A stretch of 43,692 nt of DNA from Bacteroidaceae bacterium. GTDB taxonomy: Bacteria > Bacteroidota > Bacteroidia > Bacteroidales > Bacteroidaceae. The stretch's first letter is position 1; every line of letters begins with the position of its first letter. This document shows positions 7,921-18,004 of the stretch, in pieces. The notes under the pieces are model-generated. The model did not search any database. It was not told the origin of the DNA and saw only the letters and a program-made list of their open reading frames with translations. Both the position numbers and the translations under genes were made by a program. The stretch lies in NCBI GenBank assembly GCA_017429525.1, contig JAFROT010000019.1, positions 1-43,692 on the forward strand, given 5' to 3'.

Positions 7921-10349
7921 TAAATATTTGCTATACTCATGATGTCGGCAAAGACGCCTGCAGCCGTGACGCTGGCGCCTGCGCCATAACCTTGGATGAG
8001 CATGGGATATTCGCGATAGCGCTCGGTGGTGAGCATGACGATATTGTTGCTGCCCTCGAGGCCATAGAACGGATGGCCCTTGGGAATCTCTGCGAGCGCC
8101 ACGCGGGCATGGCCGTCCTCATACTTAGCCACGAAACGCCAGCGCTTGCCTTCGGCTTCAAGGCGCGCACGGCACTGCTCGAAGTCGTCGTCGAGCGAAG
8201 GCAACGCCTGCCAGAAGCCCTCGACATCTCCCTTGAAGAAAGAATCGGGGATGAAGAGGCTGGCCTCTACGTCAGACTGCTCCAACTGATAACCCGCCTC
8301 GCGCGCCAGAATGACAAGCTTGCGGATGACATCGGTGCCGCTGAGGTCGATGCGCGGGTCAGGCTCGCTGTAGCCTTCGTCCTTGGCCATACGCACAGTC
8401 TGACTGAAAGGCAAGTCGGCACTGATCTTGTTGAAAATGAAATTGAGCGTGCCGCTGAGCACAGCCTCGATGCGCAAGATCTTATCGCCCGAATGGATAA
8501 GGTCGTTGATGGTGCGGATGATGGGCAGGCCGGCGCCGACATTGGTCTCGAAGAGGAATTTGACGCCACGGCGCTGAGCGATGGCCTTGAGTTCGCGGTA
8601 GTTCTCATAGTCGCTGCTGGCTGCGAGTTTGTTGGCGGCTACGATATTGACGTTGTGCTCGAGGAAGTCGTGGTAGAGCGCTGCCACCTCAGGCGAGGCG
8701 GTGCAGTCAACGAAGACGGAATTGAAGATGTTCATGCCGATGACTTCGTCGCGCAGACGTCGGACGTTGCTCTCGGGAGCCGACTGAAGCAACTCACGGT
8801 AGTGGTTGAGGTCGAGGCCTTCGCGGTCGAAGATGGCACGACGGCTACTGGCCAGACCAACGACATTCAGCTTCAGTCCCTGCTCGCGCTTCAGCTTCTC
8901 CTGCTGCGAGGCAATCTGTTCGATGAGCGACTTGCCCACCGTGCCAACACCACAGAGGAAGAGATTCAGGACCTGATACTCCGAGAGGAAGAAAGCGTCG
9001 TGGATGACGTTGAGGGTCTTGCGAAGGTACTTGGAGTCGACGACAAAGGAGATATTAGTCTCGGAAGCGCCTTGCGCGCAGGCAATCACGCTGATGCCCG
9101 AGCGCCCAAGCGTTCCGAAGAGTTTGCCTGCAATGCCAGGCGTATGCTTCATGTTCTCGCCCACGACGGCCACTGTGGCCAGACCGCCCTCGGCCTGCAT
9201 CGGGAACATGGCACCCGTCTCTATCTCCTTGGCGAATTCATCATTGAGGACTCGGCAGGCGGCAGCGGCATCCTGATCGCGCACGCCGATGCTGGTGCTG
9301 TTCTCCGACGAAGCCTGCGAGACCATGAAGACGGAGATGCCGTTCTCTGCCAGGACAGAGAAGATGCGACGGTTGACACCAATCACACCGACCATGGAGA
9401 GACCCGCTACGGTGATGAGCGTCGAACCCTTGATGCTGGAGATACCCTTGATGAGGCGGCTGTCGTCAACCACCTCTTTCTTGATGACGGTACCAGGCGC
9501 ATCGGGGTTGAAGGTGTTCTTGATGCGAATGGGGATGTTTTTGACACAAACGGGGTAGATGGTGGGAGGATACACGACTTTGGCACCAAAGTTGCACAGC
9601 TCCATGGCCTCGATGTAGGACAACTCAGGGATGACGTAAGCCGAGGAGATCACACGCGGATCGGCCGTCATGAAGCCGTCGACGTCGGTCCATATCTCGA
9701 GCACGTTGGCATCGAGTGCTGCCGCAATGATGGATGCTGTATAGTCCGAGCCACCACGTCCGAGGTTGGTGACCTCGCCGCTCGTGGCATCGGTAGAGAT
9801 GAAGCCCGGCACGAGCGAGATAGGCGGCACGCTGGTCCACGTCTGACGCACGAGTTGGTTGGTCAGTTCGCTGGCGAGGAGTGAACGCCCGCCCTTGACC
9901 TCGGTCTTGATGAACTGCCGGCTGTCATACCACCGAGCTCCATCAATGAGCGTAGCAACAATCTGGCTGCTGATGCGCTCGCCATAGCTGACGATGGTGG
10001 CCTGCGTCTTTGGCGACAGGTCGCGGATGAGGTAGACGCCCTGATAGATGGAGCGCAGCTCCTCGAGCATACGGTCGACCTCAAGGATGAGCTGTTGGCG
10101 CATGGCCCCCTCAGGGATGACAGCCTGAATCATCGCATGATGGCGCTCGGCCATCTCAGCATACTCGGTCAGGTAGGCGACATCACCAGAGACAGCCAGC
10201 TGCGAGGTTCGAATGAGTTTGTCAGTAATGCCGCCGAGAGCAGAGACAACCACGATGACGGGCTCCGTCTGCGACTCGACGATGTGCTTGACGTTGCGAA
10301 TGCTGTCAGCGGAACCAACACTGGAGCCGCCGAATTTGAGGACTTTCAT
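7920..10349 (-). CDS. thrA: Bifunctional aspartokinase / homoserine dehydrogenase
   Basis: This enzyme catalyses the first and third steps of threonine and methionine synthesis from aspartate. The aspartokinase domain (about residues 1-290) begins with KVLKFGGSSVGSADS; regulatory ACT repeats follow (about 305-460); the homoserine dehydrogenase domain (about 465-809) starts with the NAD(P)-binding LFLCGVGTVGKSLI and contains the catalytic-core stretch VLSGTLNFI and DPRIDLSGTDVIRKLVILARE. Its 809 residues are normal for the fused form. The ATG at 10349 is chosen because a longer TTG reading (10385) would start inside the -7 promoter box. It is first in the thrA-apgM-thrC operon, and a palindromic repeat abuts its stop. 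The ACT domains imply feedback control by threonine, as known for the family. Confidence 0.96.
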   Translation of the reverse strand: MKVLKFGGSSVGSADSIRNVKHIVESQTEPVIVVVSALGGITDKLIRTSQLAVSGDVAYLTEYAEMAERHHAMIQAVIPEGAMRQQLILEVDRMLEELRSIYQGVYLIRDLSPKTQATIVSYGERISSQIVATLIDGARWYDSRQFIKTEVKGGRSLLASELTNQLVRQTWTSVPPISLVPGFISTDATSGEVTNLGRGGSDYTASIIAAALDANVLEIWTDVDGFMTADPRVISSAYVIPELSYIEAMELCNFGAKVVYPPTIYPVCVKNIPIRIKNTFNPDAPGTVIKKEVVDDSRLIKGISSIKGSTLITVAGLSMVGVIGVNRRIFSVLAENGISVFMVSQASSENSTSIGVRDQDAAAACRVLNDEFAKEIETGAMFPMQAEGGLATVAVVGENMKHTPGIAGKLFGTLGRSGISVIACAQGASETNISFVVDSKYLRKTLNVIHDAFFLSEYQVLNLFLCGVGTVGKSLIEQIASQQEKLKREQGLKLNVVGLASSRRAIFDREGLDLNHYRELLQSAPESNVRRLRDEVIGMNIFNSVFVDCTASPEVAALYHDFLEHNVNIVAANKLAASSDYENYRELKAIAQRRGVKFLFETNVGAGLPIIRTINDLIHSGDKILRIEAVLSGTLNFIFNKISADLPFSQTVRMAKDEGYSEPDPRIDLSGTDVIRKLVILAREAGYQLEQSDVEASLFIPDSFFKGDVEGFWQALPSLDDDFEQCRARLEAEGKRWRFVAKYEDGHARVALAEIPKGHPFYGLEGSNNIVMLTTERYREYPMLIQGYGAGASVTAAGVFADIMSIANI

Positions 10350-10382
10350 GTGTGTGCGTATAATGCGTGAAGATATGGGCTG

Positions 10383-10390
10383 CAAAAGTA
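10383..10390 (-). promoter_or_regulatory. -7 box TACTTTTG for thrA
   Basis: A TAnnTTTG match on the minus strand 34 bases before the thrA ATG. It overlaps the alternative TTG start and so decides against it. Confidence 0.65.
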
Positions 10391-10461
10391 ATGAATAAAA
10401 GCCAAAAAAGCGCTTTCCACGTCAAATAATTACTTCATGTCCCTCAAAAAAACAATTTATG

Positions 10462-12342
10462 TCAACTCTCCGAGCTGTCGCCCAGTGAGATTTCCTCTTC
10501 CACAAACATCTCATGCAGCACTTTTCCCAAGAGCGTAGCGGGAATCTCAGGCAAGCGTATCTGTAGGGCCGAACTGGGATGATGGCGGTCGATGAAATCC
10601 AAGATGCGCCGACGCACCTCGGCCTCATCGAGCGTCGGCACGGCTCCCGCATGGGTGCAGTTGTCACATTGTCCACAGTCGCTCTGAGCCTCCTCGCCGA
10701 AATAACGGAGGAAGAATCGGCTGCGACATTCGTCGGTCTCGAGATAACCAATCATCGTCTGGACGCGCTTGGTCAGCTCACGCTTGCGGTCGGCATAGAC
10801 ATTAGGAGGCAGCACTATCTCATCGCGCTCGACCCGGCGCTGGGTGAGGGTCAAGTAAGGAATATATTTGCGGGGGATGAACTGCAAGATATGGCGACGG
10901 CTCAGCTCAATCAACTGCTCGGTGACGGCCATTGCAGTAACCCCCAGCGCATGTGCCATCTCGTCCTCATGGATGGTCGCATATTCGCTGAAAATACCAG
11001 TGCAAGAGCGCAACAAGTGATGAAGGACCCGATCGGCAAGAGGAGGCAGCTGCACGCCGTAGAGGCTGTCGCGTCCGACACTCATCATGACGCGACTGTG
11101 GTTCTCCTCGGCATCAGTCCACTCGATGAATCCAGCCCGAGAGAGCAGTCCAAGTGCGTTGTAAGCACGTACGGGGAAGTGGCGGAAGCGGCGGCAGAAC
11201 TCCTCGAGGTCGAACTCGCGAGTGACGCCCTTTCCGTCGCCCATCGCCATTTGCAAAAAGCAACAGGCGTCCTCGTAGACTTGAGCCACATACTCTTCAG
11301 GCGGGAAAGTGTCTTCGATGCGACGATGCAAGATGCCCGCAGAATTCTTGTCGTAGAGCAGCACAGCATGGGCCGTAAGCCCATCGCGGCCAGCACGACC
11401 GGCCTCTTGGAAATAAGCTTCGGGCGAATCGGGGACGTCGGTATGGACGACCAGCCGGACATCGGGCTTATCGATGCCCATCCCGAAGGCATTCGTGGCC
11501 ACCATCACGCGTACGCGCCCCTCCTGCCAGGCTTTGGCGCGCTCGTTCTTCTCGAGATTGGTGAGGGCTGCATGGTAGTGGGTTGCGGTGATGCCCTGTG
11601 AGGAGAGCCAAGTCGCCAGCTCACGTGTTGCCTGACGGCTACGCGTGTAAACGATAGCTGAACCAGGCAAGGAGCGCAACAGGTGCTCGACCTCCTGTTC
11701 TTTGGTCGAGACGATGCGTTCGACGGAATAGATGAGATTCTTTCGCTCGAAACTCATCTTCAAGACGTTGGGCGAACGGAAGAGGAGCTGCCGCTGGATA
11801 TCTTCGACGACCTCAGGCGTGGCCGTAGCCGTCAGCGCAAGAACAGGCGTTTCAGGCAGGAGGCGACGGATGTCGGCAATCCGTGTGTAGGACGGGCGGA
11901 AATCATAGCCCCACTGCGAGATGCAGTGAGCCTCGTCGACGGTGATGAAGCTGACGTGCATGTGAGCGAGCTTAGCCCTGAAGAGTTCTGAGCCAAGTCG
12001 CTCGGGCGAGACATAAAGGAATTTATAGTTGCCGAAGATGCAGTTCTCGAGCGCTGTGATGACTTCGTCGCGGGTCAATCCCGTGTAGACGGCCGCTGCC
12101 CGTATTCCTTTCTGGCGAAGATGCTCAACCTGGTCCTTCATCAGCGCAATCAAGGGGCTGATGACCAGACACAGACCTTCCATCATGAGGGCTGGCACCT
12201 GAAAGGTAATGCTCTTGCCACCCCCAGTAGGCATAAGGCCAACGGTATCGCGGCCACTGGCGATGCTCTCGATGATTTCCTGCTGGATACCACGAAACGA
12301 GCTGTGACCGAAAAATTCTTTAAGGATGGAGAGATGGGTCAT
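10462..12342 (-). CDS. recQ: ATP-dependent DNA helicase RecQ
   Basis: A superfamily 2 3'-5' DNA helicase involved in recombination and replication restart. Walker A is GLMPTGGGKS (about residues 35-44), the Walker B box is DEAHCISQWGYDFRPSY, and motif VI is QEAGRAGRDG. The RecQ zinc-binding site is in the cysteine cluster CRSRFF...CGQCDNC near residue 560. The 626-residue protein ends after a short, divergent tail, and no clear HRDC domain is seen. The ATG at 12342 overlaps the recJ stop by four bases (ATGA), implying translational coupling of two repair genes. Confidence 0.95.
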   Translation of the reverse strand: MTHLSILKEFFGHSSFRGIQQEIIESIASGRDTVGLMPTGGGKSITFQVPALMMEGLCLVISPLIALMKDQVEHLRQKGIRAAAVYTGLTRDEVITALENCIFGNYKFLYVSPERLGSELFRAKLAHMHVSFITVDEAHCISQWGYDFRPSYTRIADIRRLLPETPVLALTATATPEVVEDIQRQLLFRSPNVLKMSFERKNLIYSVERIVSTKEQEVEHLLRSLPGSAIVYTRSRQATRELATWLSSQGITATHYHAALTNLEKNERAKAWQEGRVRVMVATNAFGMGIDKPDVRLVVHTDVPDSPEAYFQEAGRAGRDGLTAHAVLLYDKNSAGILHRRIEDTFPPEEYVAQVYEDACCFLQMAMGDGKGVTREFDLEEFCRRFRHFPVRAYNALGLLSRAGFIEWTDAEENHSRVMMSVGRDSLYGVQLPPLADRVLHHLLRSCTGIFSEYATIHEDEMAHALGVTAMAVTEQLIELSRRHILQFIPRKYIPYLTLTQRRVERDEIVLPPNVYADRKRELTKRVQTMIGYLETDECRSRFFLRYFGEEAQSDCGQCDNCTHAGAVPTLDEAEVRRRILDFIDRHHPSSALQIRLPEIPATLLGKVLHEMFVEEEISLGDSSES

Positions 12343-14060
12343 TCCTCGCTCGGTCTGATGTCCTCAATCTGCAGTTGTACCTCGCTGCGCTTGTGTGAGT
12401 TCTCCTCGACACTATAACAGATGTCGAACGCACGCTTGCTCTTGATGAAGCGCGCCTGCGAACTCTGGCCGAAGGCAATACCGCTGACGACCGCCGAGCT
12501 CTTGTTGTCCACCAATTCCAGCTTGATATGTTCCTGATGGTGGCCAACCACCTTGCTCGTGCCGTAGTCATAGACATGCTCGGTACAGAAGAGAGGCTTC
12601 GGATTATCAGGGCCGAAGGGGGCGAAGCGACGCAGATCGTTGTAGAAACGATGGTTGATATCCTTGAAGTCGAGCAAGCCGTCGATGTTCAACTCGGGCT
12701 GGATTTGCGAGTCGAGGATGTGCTCGTTGACGTAGGCCTCAAAGCGCTCGGTGAACGCCTCGACATTCTCAACACGCATCGAGAGGCCAGCGGCATAGGT
12801 ATGTCCGCCGAAGTTCTCAAGCAAGTCGCGGCACGAGTCGATGGCCTTGTAGACATCGAAGCCTCCGACGGAACGTGCCGAGCCCGTAGCCATATTGTCG
12901 GTTCGCGTGAGTACGACAGCAGGGCGCGTGTAGACCTCAGTCAGGCGCGAAGCAACAATACCGATGATGCCCTTGTGCCATTCCTCGTTGTAGATGACGA
13001 TGGCGCGCTGCTCATGGCTGGGATCCAGTTGCTCTACGATTCGATTGGCCTCCTGCGTCATCTCCTTGTCGAGGTCCTTGCGTTGGTCATTGTAGGCATT
13101 GATCTGCAGGGCCATGCGATGGGCACGGACGGGGTCACGCTCTACGAGCAGAGCTACAGCCTCGCTGCCGCTCTGCATACGCCCAGAGGCGTTGATGCGC
13201 GGTCCAATCTTGAAGATGATGTCGCTCATCGTGATGTCGCGATCCATGAGACCGCAAACCTCGATGATGGCCTTCAGGCCCACACTCGCCTTGGAGTTGA
13301 TCTGCTTGAGTCCATGATAGGCCAACACGCGGTTCTCACCCAGGATAGGGACGATGTCCGATGCTATGCTGACAGCACAGAGGTCCAACAGCGGCACCAG
13401 CTGCGAGAAGGGGATCTGATTGTCGATGGCAAAAGCCTGCATCAACTTGAACCCCACGCCGCAGCCCGAGAGATGCTCGTAAGGGTAGGTAGCATCCGTG
13501 CGCTTGGCATTGAGGATAGCCACGGCGGGCGGCAACACATCATCAGGAACATGGTGGTCGCAGATGATGAAATCGATGCCTTGTTCCTTGGCATAAGCTA
13601 TCTCCTCGACCGCCTTGATGCCGCAGTCGAGGACAATGATGAGTCCCACACCAGTCGATTTAGCAAAATCCACGCCTTTGTGGCTGACGCCATATCCCTC
13701 CTCATAGCGATCGGGGATATAGAAGTCGATGTTGGTCGTGAATTGCTGCAAGAATCGGTAGACCAACGCCACGGCTGTGCAGCCGTCGACGTCATAGTCG
13801 CCGTACACCAGAATGCGTTCCTTACGCCCGAGTGCTCTGTTAAGGCGGTCCACAGCCACCCTCATATCGCGGAACAAGAAGGGGTCAAGGAGCTCGCTCA
13901 GCTGCGGGCGGAAGAAGCGCCGCGCATCGGCCGCCGTGGTGATACCACGGTCCAAGAGTAGCCGTCCGAGCGCAGGGTGAATACCTACGTCGGCAGCCAG
14001 TTGCTTAGCTGCTTCGGCACGTTCGGGTGTGGGCGGTTCGTAGTTCCATTTATAATTCAT
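12339..14060 (-). CDS. recJ: Single-stranded-DNA-specific exonuclease RecJ
   Basis: A 5'-3' single-strand exonuclease of the DHH family, acting with RecQ in recombination and mismatch repair. Manganese-binding motifs are visible: VYGDYDVDG (about residues 81-89), IVLDCG, and the DHH motif in IICDHHVP. The DHHA1 part contains GHTYAAGLSM (the RecJ GGH-like motif), followed by an OB-like C-terminal region. The 573-residue length is normal. It is the first gene of a recJ-recQ pair with a -7 box 52 bases upstream. Confidence 0.96.
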   Translation of the reverse strand: MNYKWNYEPPTPERAEAAKQLAADVGIHPALGRLLLDRGITTAADARRFFRPQLSELLDPFLFRDMRVAVDRLNRALGRKERILVYGDYDVDGCTAVALVYRFLQQFTTNIDFYIPDRYEEGYGVSHKGVDFAKSTGVGLIIVLDCGIKAVEEIAYAKEQGIDFIICDHHVPDDVLPPAVAILNAKRTDATYPYEHLSGCGVGFKLMQAFAIDNQIPFSQLVPLLDLCAVSIASDIVPILGENRVLAYHGLKQINSKASVGLKAIIEVCGLMDRDITMSDIIFKIGPRINASGRMQSGSEAVALLVERDPVRAHRMALQINAYNDQRKDLDKEMTQEANRIVEQLDPSHEQRAIVIYNEEWHKGIIGIVASRLTEVYTRPAVVLTRTDNMATGSARSVGGFDVYKAIDSCRDLLENFGGHTYAAGLSMRVENVEAFTERFEAYVNEHILDSQIQPELNIDGLLDFKDINHRFYNDLRRFAPFGPDNPKPLFCTEHVYDYGTSKVVGHHQEHIKLELVDNKSSAVVSGIAFGQSSQARFIKSKRAFDICYSVEENSHKRSEVQLQIEDIRPSEE

Positions 14061-14111
14061 TTATATGTCGTTTTTATCCAATTCTTGTCTCGGATGCCTA
14101 TAATAAGCGGT

Positions 14112-14119
14112 CAAAGATA
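14112..14119 (-). promoter_or_regulatory. -7 box TATCTTTG for recJ-recQ
   Basis: A perfect TAnnTTTG match on the minus strand, 52 bases before the recJ start. It lies immediately after the terminator of the gene upstream. Confidence 0.65.
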
Positions 14120-14150
14120 AACAAAAAGTTGCAGCTCTCGGCTGCAACTT
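14120..14150 (-). terminator. Rho-independent terminator after the exported-protein pair
   Basis: Stem AAGTTGCAGC (14126-14135) with GCTGCAACTT (14141-14150) and loop TCTCG. On the minus strand the hairpin is followed directly by a T-rich run (TTTTTG), the classic intrinsic terminator form, 77 bases after the stop at 14227. Confidence 0.85.
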
Positions 14151-14226
14151 ATGTTAATTTGCGCTAAACGCCTTTTTTTTCTCTTCCAGAAGAGGTATAA
14201 AGGGCAAAACGAGGGTTTCGGACTGT

Positions 14227-16038
14227 TTATTTGGGAACGACAACCTTACGATGGCCCACTATATAGACGCCAGACTTAATAGGCAATCGGCCAGAGAGTG
14301 ATTCACCTTGGCGAAGAGAACTCACCTTTCGCCCACTCAAGTCGTAGATTTCGCCGTTTTCAGTCCCGCTTTCGTTAACGCCCTTTATTCCTGTAGTCAA
14401 GTAAGCCTGCGTGACATTGAGAACTGTATTCTTGCGCAGATTGTTCTTGTCAATGGGGTGAACGAGGGCTACAATGCGACGCTCAGTACCGCCAAAGCCC
14501 TCTACGTCCTCGGCAGCAGGGAAGGTGACATCGAACCTTCCATCGGAATCTATCGCGAGGCGGTCACCAGCAGCATTGGATGTATAATGGTGCAGGATCA
14601 CGCCATTGTGACGGAAGACGTCTTGAAGGTCGGCAGGTGCATCGGGATCGCCCGTAAGGCCTTTCTGGGGATAGCGTTGAGCGTTGATGTGGTCCTCAAC
14701 GAGATAGCAGGAGAGGTAGAGTTCGCTGTCGATCAGATCGCGAGCCACGCGTCCTACTACATGCACACCATTTGTCGTGGCACTGACGATCTCCACTTCT
14801 GCCATCGCGGGCATAGTGGCAGCCTTCTCCAGCGCCTCAGTATAGGGCGCAGGAGACATGTCGCGTATGCCCTGAACAATTCCATTCTCACCTTCCATCA
14901 CAGTACGATTGTACATGATTGCAGGGTTGTACTCGTTCTCGTAGCCTCCAAAGACATAGACAATCTCGCGGTCGGGAGCGCAGGTGAACACATCGTCAGC
15001 GAACCCACTGTGGTGCGAGAGATAGACATAGGGAGCGTCATACGCTTCGAGCGCTTTTTCGAGGAAATAGGCCATCTGCGGGCAGTTGATGCAGTACTGG
15101 CTGGTGAACTCCTCGACAAGTGGGGTGCGGATGAAGTTGTCATAGGTCACGTAGAGCGAGCTCACACCCGGTCGCCCTGCTTGTGCCGCTTCGCCATTCA
15201 CGCCCTCTACCGTCGCCTGCCATCTGACGGCAGTGCCCTCAGCCGTGCCGGAATGTAAGGAAGCCGTGATGAGCGTGCTCTCGTAGGGGCCGATGGGTGC
15301 ATCCAAAGACAGATGCCTGACGGTAGGCGCTTCAGCCCCTTCGCCCAACATCGCAATATTGAGTGTCTGAATGGGCGTCGACGAGAAATTGTGAATGTAA
15401 AGACCGCCATCGAAGTCGGCATCGGGCGCTACAGTCTGAGGATGCGTCGTGTTCTGTGCATAAGCTGTTCGCTCAAGCAGAGGAGCGGCAGCTTCGTCCA
15501 CGATGGCTGCGATGAGCAAGGTGCCACGGTCGGTGAACTCCTCCCACGACTTCTTAGCCAGATTCACAATACACGACTGCGGGACTGTAGCCTTGGCATA
15601 AGTCATGAGGGGATAGGGCGTGCCGATGGTCTCGTAAACTTGCAAGCCCAGATAGATGGGTTCGTCGCCAATGGTTAAAGGCTCGTCGAAGAGCACTTCA
15701 TTCCATCCTTCAGCGAAATCGGCATAGACGGTGCGAACATTATTCTCGGGGCGGCCGAGGCTGGCCAGGATGGCAGAGCGCTTCTGTCGCGCCTGAGCAT
15801 ACGCAGCGCGAAGGCAGCAGCGAACGCCACGTATCTGCAACCCTTTCATACGGGCCAATGCCGGGTCGGTGGCGGGGTCAAAGCGCACCAGTCCCTGCAC
15901 GAATTCATTCTTGTTGCCTCCCAAGGCAGAAAAGTCCTCAGGTTGAGCAGTGGATGGTGCATAGCTATAAGGGATCTGTGCCCAAGCAACAACACATGCA
16001 AGGACAGACAGCGAGATTGAAAAAAGGAATCGTCTCAT
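14227..16038 (-). CDS. Exported Omp28-like protein with thioredoxin-like CxxC segment and C-terminal sorting-type tail
   Basis: The N-terminus MRRFLFSISLSVLACVVAWA is a typical signal peptide, favouring the ATG at 16038 over the one at 16056. The middle of the protein has an Omp28/thioredoxin-like segment, VEEFTSQYCINCPQMAYFLE, with a CxxC pair, followed by YVYLSHHSGFADD. The C-terminus (IYDLSGRKVSS...SGVYIVGHRKV) is the short beta-rich tail common on Bacteroidales exported proteins, resembling type IX sorting domains. It lies 61 bases downstream of a similar protein gene and shares its tail. The function is unknown; a redox or adhesion role is conceivable because of the CxxC. Confidence 0.75.
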   Translation of the reverse strand: MRRFLFSISLSVLACVVAWAQIPYSYAPSTAQPEDFSALGGNKNEFVQGLVRFDPATDPALARMKGLQIRGVRCCLRAAYAQARQKRSAILASLGRPENNVRTVYADFAEGWNEVLFDEPLTIGDEPIYLGLQVYETIGTPYPLMTYAKATVPQSCIVNLAKKSWEEFTDRGTLLIAAIVDEAAAPLLERTAYAQNTTHPQTVAPDADFDGGLYIHNFSSTPIQTLNIAMLGEGAEAPTVRHLSLDAPIGPYESTLITASLHSGTAEGTAVRWQATVEGVNGEAAQAGRPGVSSLYVTYDNFIRTPLVEEFTSQYCINCPQMAYFLEKALEAYDAPYVYLSHHSGFADDVFTCAPDREIVYVFGGYENEYNPAIMYNRTVMEGENGIVQGIRDMSPAPYTEALEKAATMPAMAEVEIVSATTNGVHVVGRVARDLIDSELYLSCYLVEDHINAQRYPQKGLTGDPDAPADLQDVFRHNGVILHHYTSNAAGDRLAIDSDGRFDVTFPAAEDVEGFGGTERRIVALVHPIDKNNLRKNTVLNVTQAYLTTGIKGVNESGTENGEIYDLSGRKVSSLRQGESLSGRLPIKSGVYIVGHRKVVVPK

Positions 16039-16099
16039 AGGTTGATCATCAGACATGTGATTCTACAATTGATGCGTGATTCTCTGAGGGCTACACGGG

Positions 16100-17956
16100 T
16101 TAACGGATATATTTCTTGCCATCAATCACGTAGATGCCCTTGCGTGTGATGGTGTTGACACGACGACCACTGAGGTCATAGATACGGCCCTTTCCGCTAA
16201 CATTCCCGTTTTGATTTGCGCTTTCGTCCACGTTCCGTATCCCATCGCTCTCATCGATGAAGCCTTCGTTGCTGTTGAAGACATGCATATGGTTTCCGCC
16301 TTTCTCTCCATTACGATGAACAAACGCGACAAGATAAAGGTCATCACGCTTCCACGAGGGGTCAAGAACAGTCTCGTAGGTCGCCTGGATAGGACCGTCG
16401 CCATCGAGTTCATCGCCTTCGGGAGCCGTGAGGATCTCGCGAATAATATTATAGTGCGTATAGTGGCCTTTCCGTTCTTCTTTATCCTTTTCTGTCCAGA
16501 ACAACTGGCTGTCGCTGTCGACGAAACGCTCCATCACGTAAACCGTCAGCATAGGCTTTTCACCTGCTGGCAGGATGCCTTCAGCCACGTTTCCTCCCAC
16601 TCGAACATGCAGCGTTTCGCCATCCTCACCCCAATAACCATTCACATCAACACCCACGAACGTAGGATGCTGCAGGGCGAAGTTGAATGTCTGGCTGCCA
16701 TAAGGCTCCAGCAACACGCTGAACATAGGGTTATCGAGACCACCCATCTGGAAACTGATATTGTCCGTACTCATGGCACGATCAATAGTCATGGCAGGGG
16801 TGCTGACTTTCGAAGAGTCGTTGCTGCACAGACGCAAAGCCAGCGCCGTGGCATCATCGTCGCCCGTCATGAACTGATCGTCCATATGTTGGCAGACAAA
16901 TGTCAGATCCTCCGTCTTTCCTGAGATACTCGCCTGTACATATTCATCAAAATAGCGGGGCGACATATAATTATTCTCCGACTCGTAGTACTCCACGAGC
17001 GGGCGACGGGCATAGCGCTCGCTGACTGCAGCAGGAACGCCCAGCAGGTCAAGCGTATGCACCTCGGGATTCGCCACGGCCTTGTTATTGACCTTGGTAA
17101 TGCTCACTTCAACCTCACCTGAATGGAAGCAACAAATCGGGATGAGGAATGGACGGCTGGTGGCGCCTACATCAATGGTAGAAGAGAGGACCACCGTCTT
17201 GCTGAACACCTGGTCGCCCTGTCGCGAAGTGACCTCAATGTTACGGATAGCCATAGAGCCTGCATTCTTGATGCGAACAAGGCAGTCGGCTGTCTCGTTG
17301 GTAACGACTACGCCATTGTCAATCAATGATGTGACGATTGGCAAGTAGTTGAAAGAGCCCTTTGAATCCTGAATAATCAGGATGATAGGCAGAATGCCAT
17401 TCGCCCGAGCATCACGCCAGATGGGCTTGCCTTCAGCATCGTTATCGCCCTCCACCCAGAGGTAACAACTGTTGGCAACATCATGGGGATAAAGGGTTGG
17501 GATGGCGCAGACGTCTTTTTTCAGATTGGTGGTAAAGCCAACCACCAACTGTTCGACATCCTCGGGAATCTCGTATTTCGACATCGTCATCGTGTTCCAG
17601 CCGGGATTGCTACTGCTATAACTATAGCGCACAGTGGCCTTGCCAGTAGAGAGGTTTTCGCTGTTGAAGTCATTACGCACGAAACCATTATAGGTACCTG
17701 TTTGCGTACTCGTGTCCCAGCCAACATACATGCCCGTGATGGTGCCGCCCACGTAAGGTTTGATCATGTCCTTTGTCAACAGGATGGCACAGCCCACTGT
17801 GGCGTCGTGGTCCAACGATAACCCATCGTACTCCCAAATCTGGTCGCTCTGCTGGGCATAACCGACATATACTTTGCCCGTCGTACTCTGGGCATAAGAG
17901 GATGTTGTAAAAATGAAAGCAGCGATAAGAACTGCAAAAGAGTAGAGCTTCTTCAT
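16100..17956 (-). CDS. Exported protein, paralogue of the Omp28-like neighbour, with C-terminal sorting-type tail
   Basis: It begins with the signal peptide MKKLYSFAVLIAAFIFTTSSYAQ and ends with IYDLSGRRVNTITRKGIYVI. The 618-residue layout follows the downstream neighbour: an N-terminal beta-rich domain (VYVGYAQQ...), a central segment about conserved vector-like sorting of paired strands (VVTNETADCLVRIKNAGSM, a CARDB-like stretch), the tract RPLVEYYESENNYMSPRYFDEYVQ that matches the position of the Omp28 segment but lacks the CxxC, and a C-terminal beta domain. It is first in a two-gene unit with its own -7 box. Loss of the CxxC suggests the two proteins have divided roles. Exact function is not recognised. 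Confidence 0.7.
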   Translation of the reverse strand: MKKLYSFAVLIAAFIFTTSSYAQSTTGKVYVGYAQQSDQIWEYDGLSLDHDATVGCAILLTKDMIKPYVGGTITGMYVGWDTSTQTGTYNGFVRNDFNSENLSTGKATVRYSYSSSNPGWNTMTMSKYEIPEDVEQLVVGFTTNLKKDVCAIPTLYPHDVANSCYLWVEGDNDAEGKPIWRDARANGILPIILIIQDSKGSFNYLPIVTSLIDNGVVVTNETADCLVRIKNAGSMAIRNIEVTSRQGDQVFSKTVVLSSTIDVGATSRPFLIPICCFHSGEVEVSITKVNNKAVANPEVHTLDLLGVPAAVSERYARRPLVEYYESENNYMSPRYFDEYVQASISGKTEDLTFVCQHMDDQFMTGDDDATALALRLCSNDSSKVSTPAMTIDRAMSTDNISFQMGGLDNPMFSVLLEPYGSQTFNFALQHPTFVGVDVNGYWGEDGETLHVRVGGNVAEGILPAGEKPMLTVYVMERFVDSDSQLFWTEKDKEERKGHYTHYNIIREILTAPEGDELDGDGPIQATYETVLDPSWKRDDLYLVAFVHRNGEKGGNHMHVFNSNEGFIDESDGIRNVDESANQNGNVSGKGRIYDLSGRRVNTITRKGIYVIDGKKYIR

Positions 17957-17996
17957 ATTAATATAGTATTAGGATTAGTCTTTGTTTTGGACAGCG

Positions 17997-18004
17997 CAAA
18001 GATA
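17997..18004 (-). promoter_or_regulatory. -7 box TATCTTTG for the exported-protein pair
   Basis: TAnnTTTG match on the minus strand, 41 bases before the ATG at 17956, in AT-rich sequence. Confidence 0.65.

Noticed and set aside
10350-10385. Longer thrA reading from TTG at 10385
   Set aside because: The extra residues lack family support and the TTG lies inside a perfect -7 promoter box; the ATG at 10349 begins the conserved KVLKFGGSS sequence.
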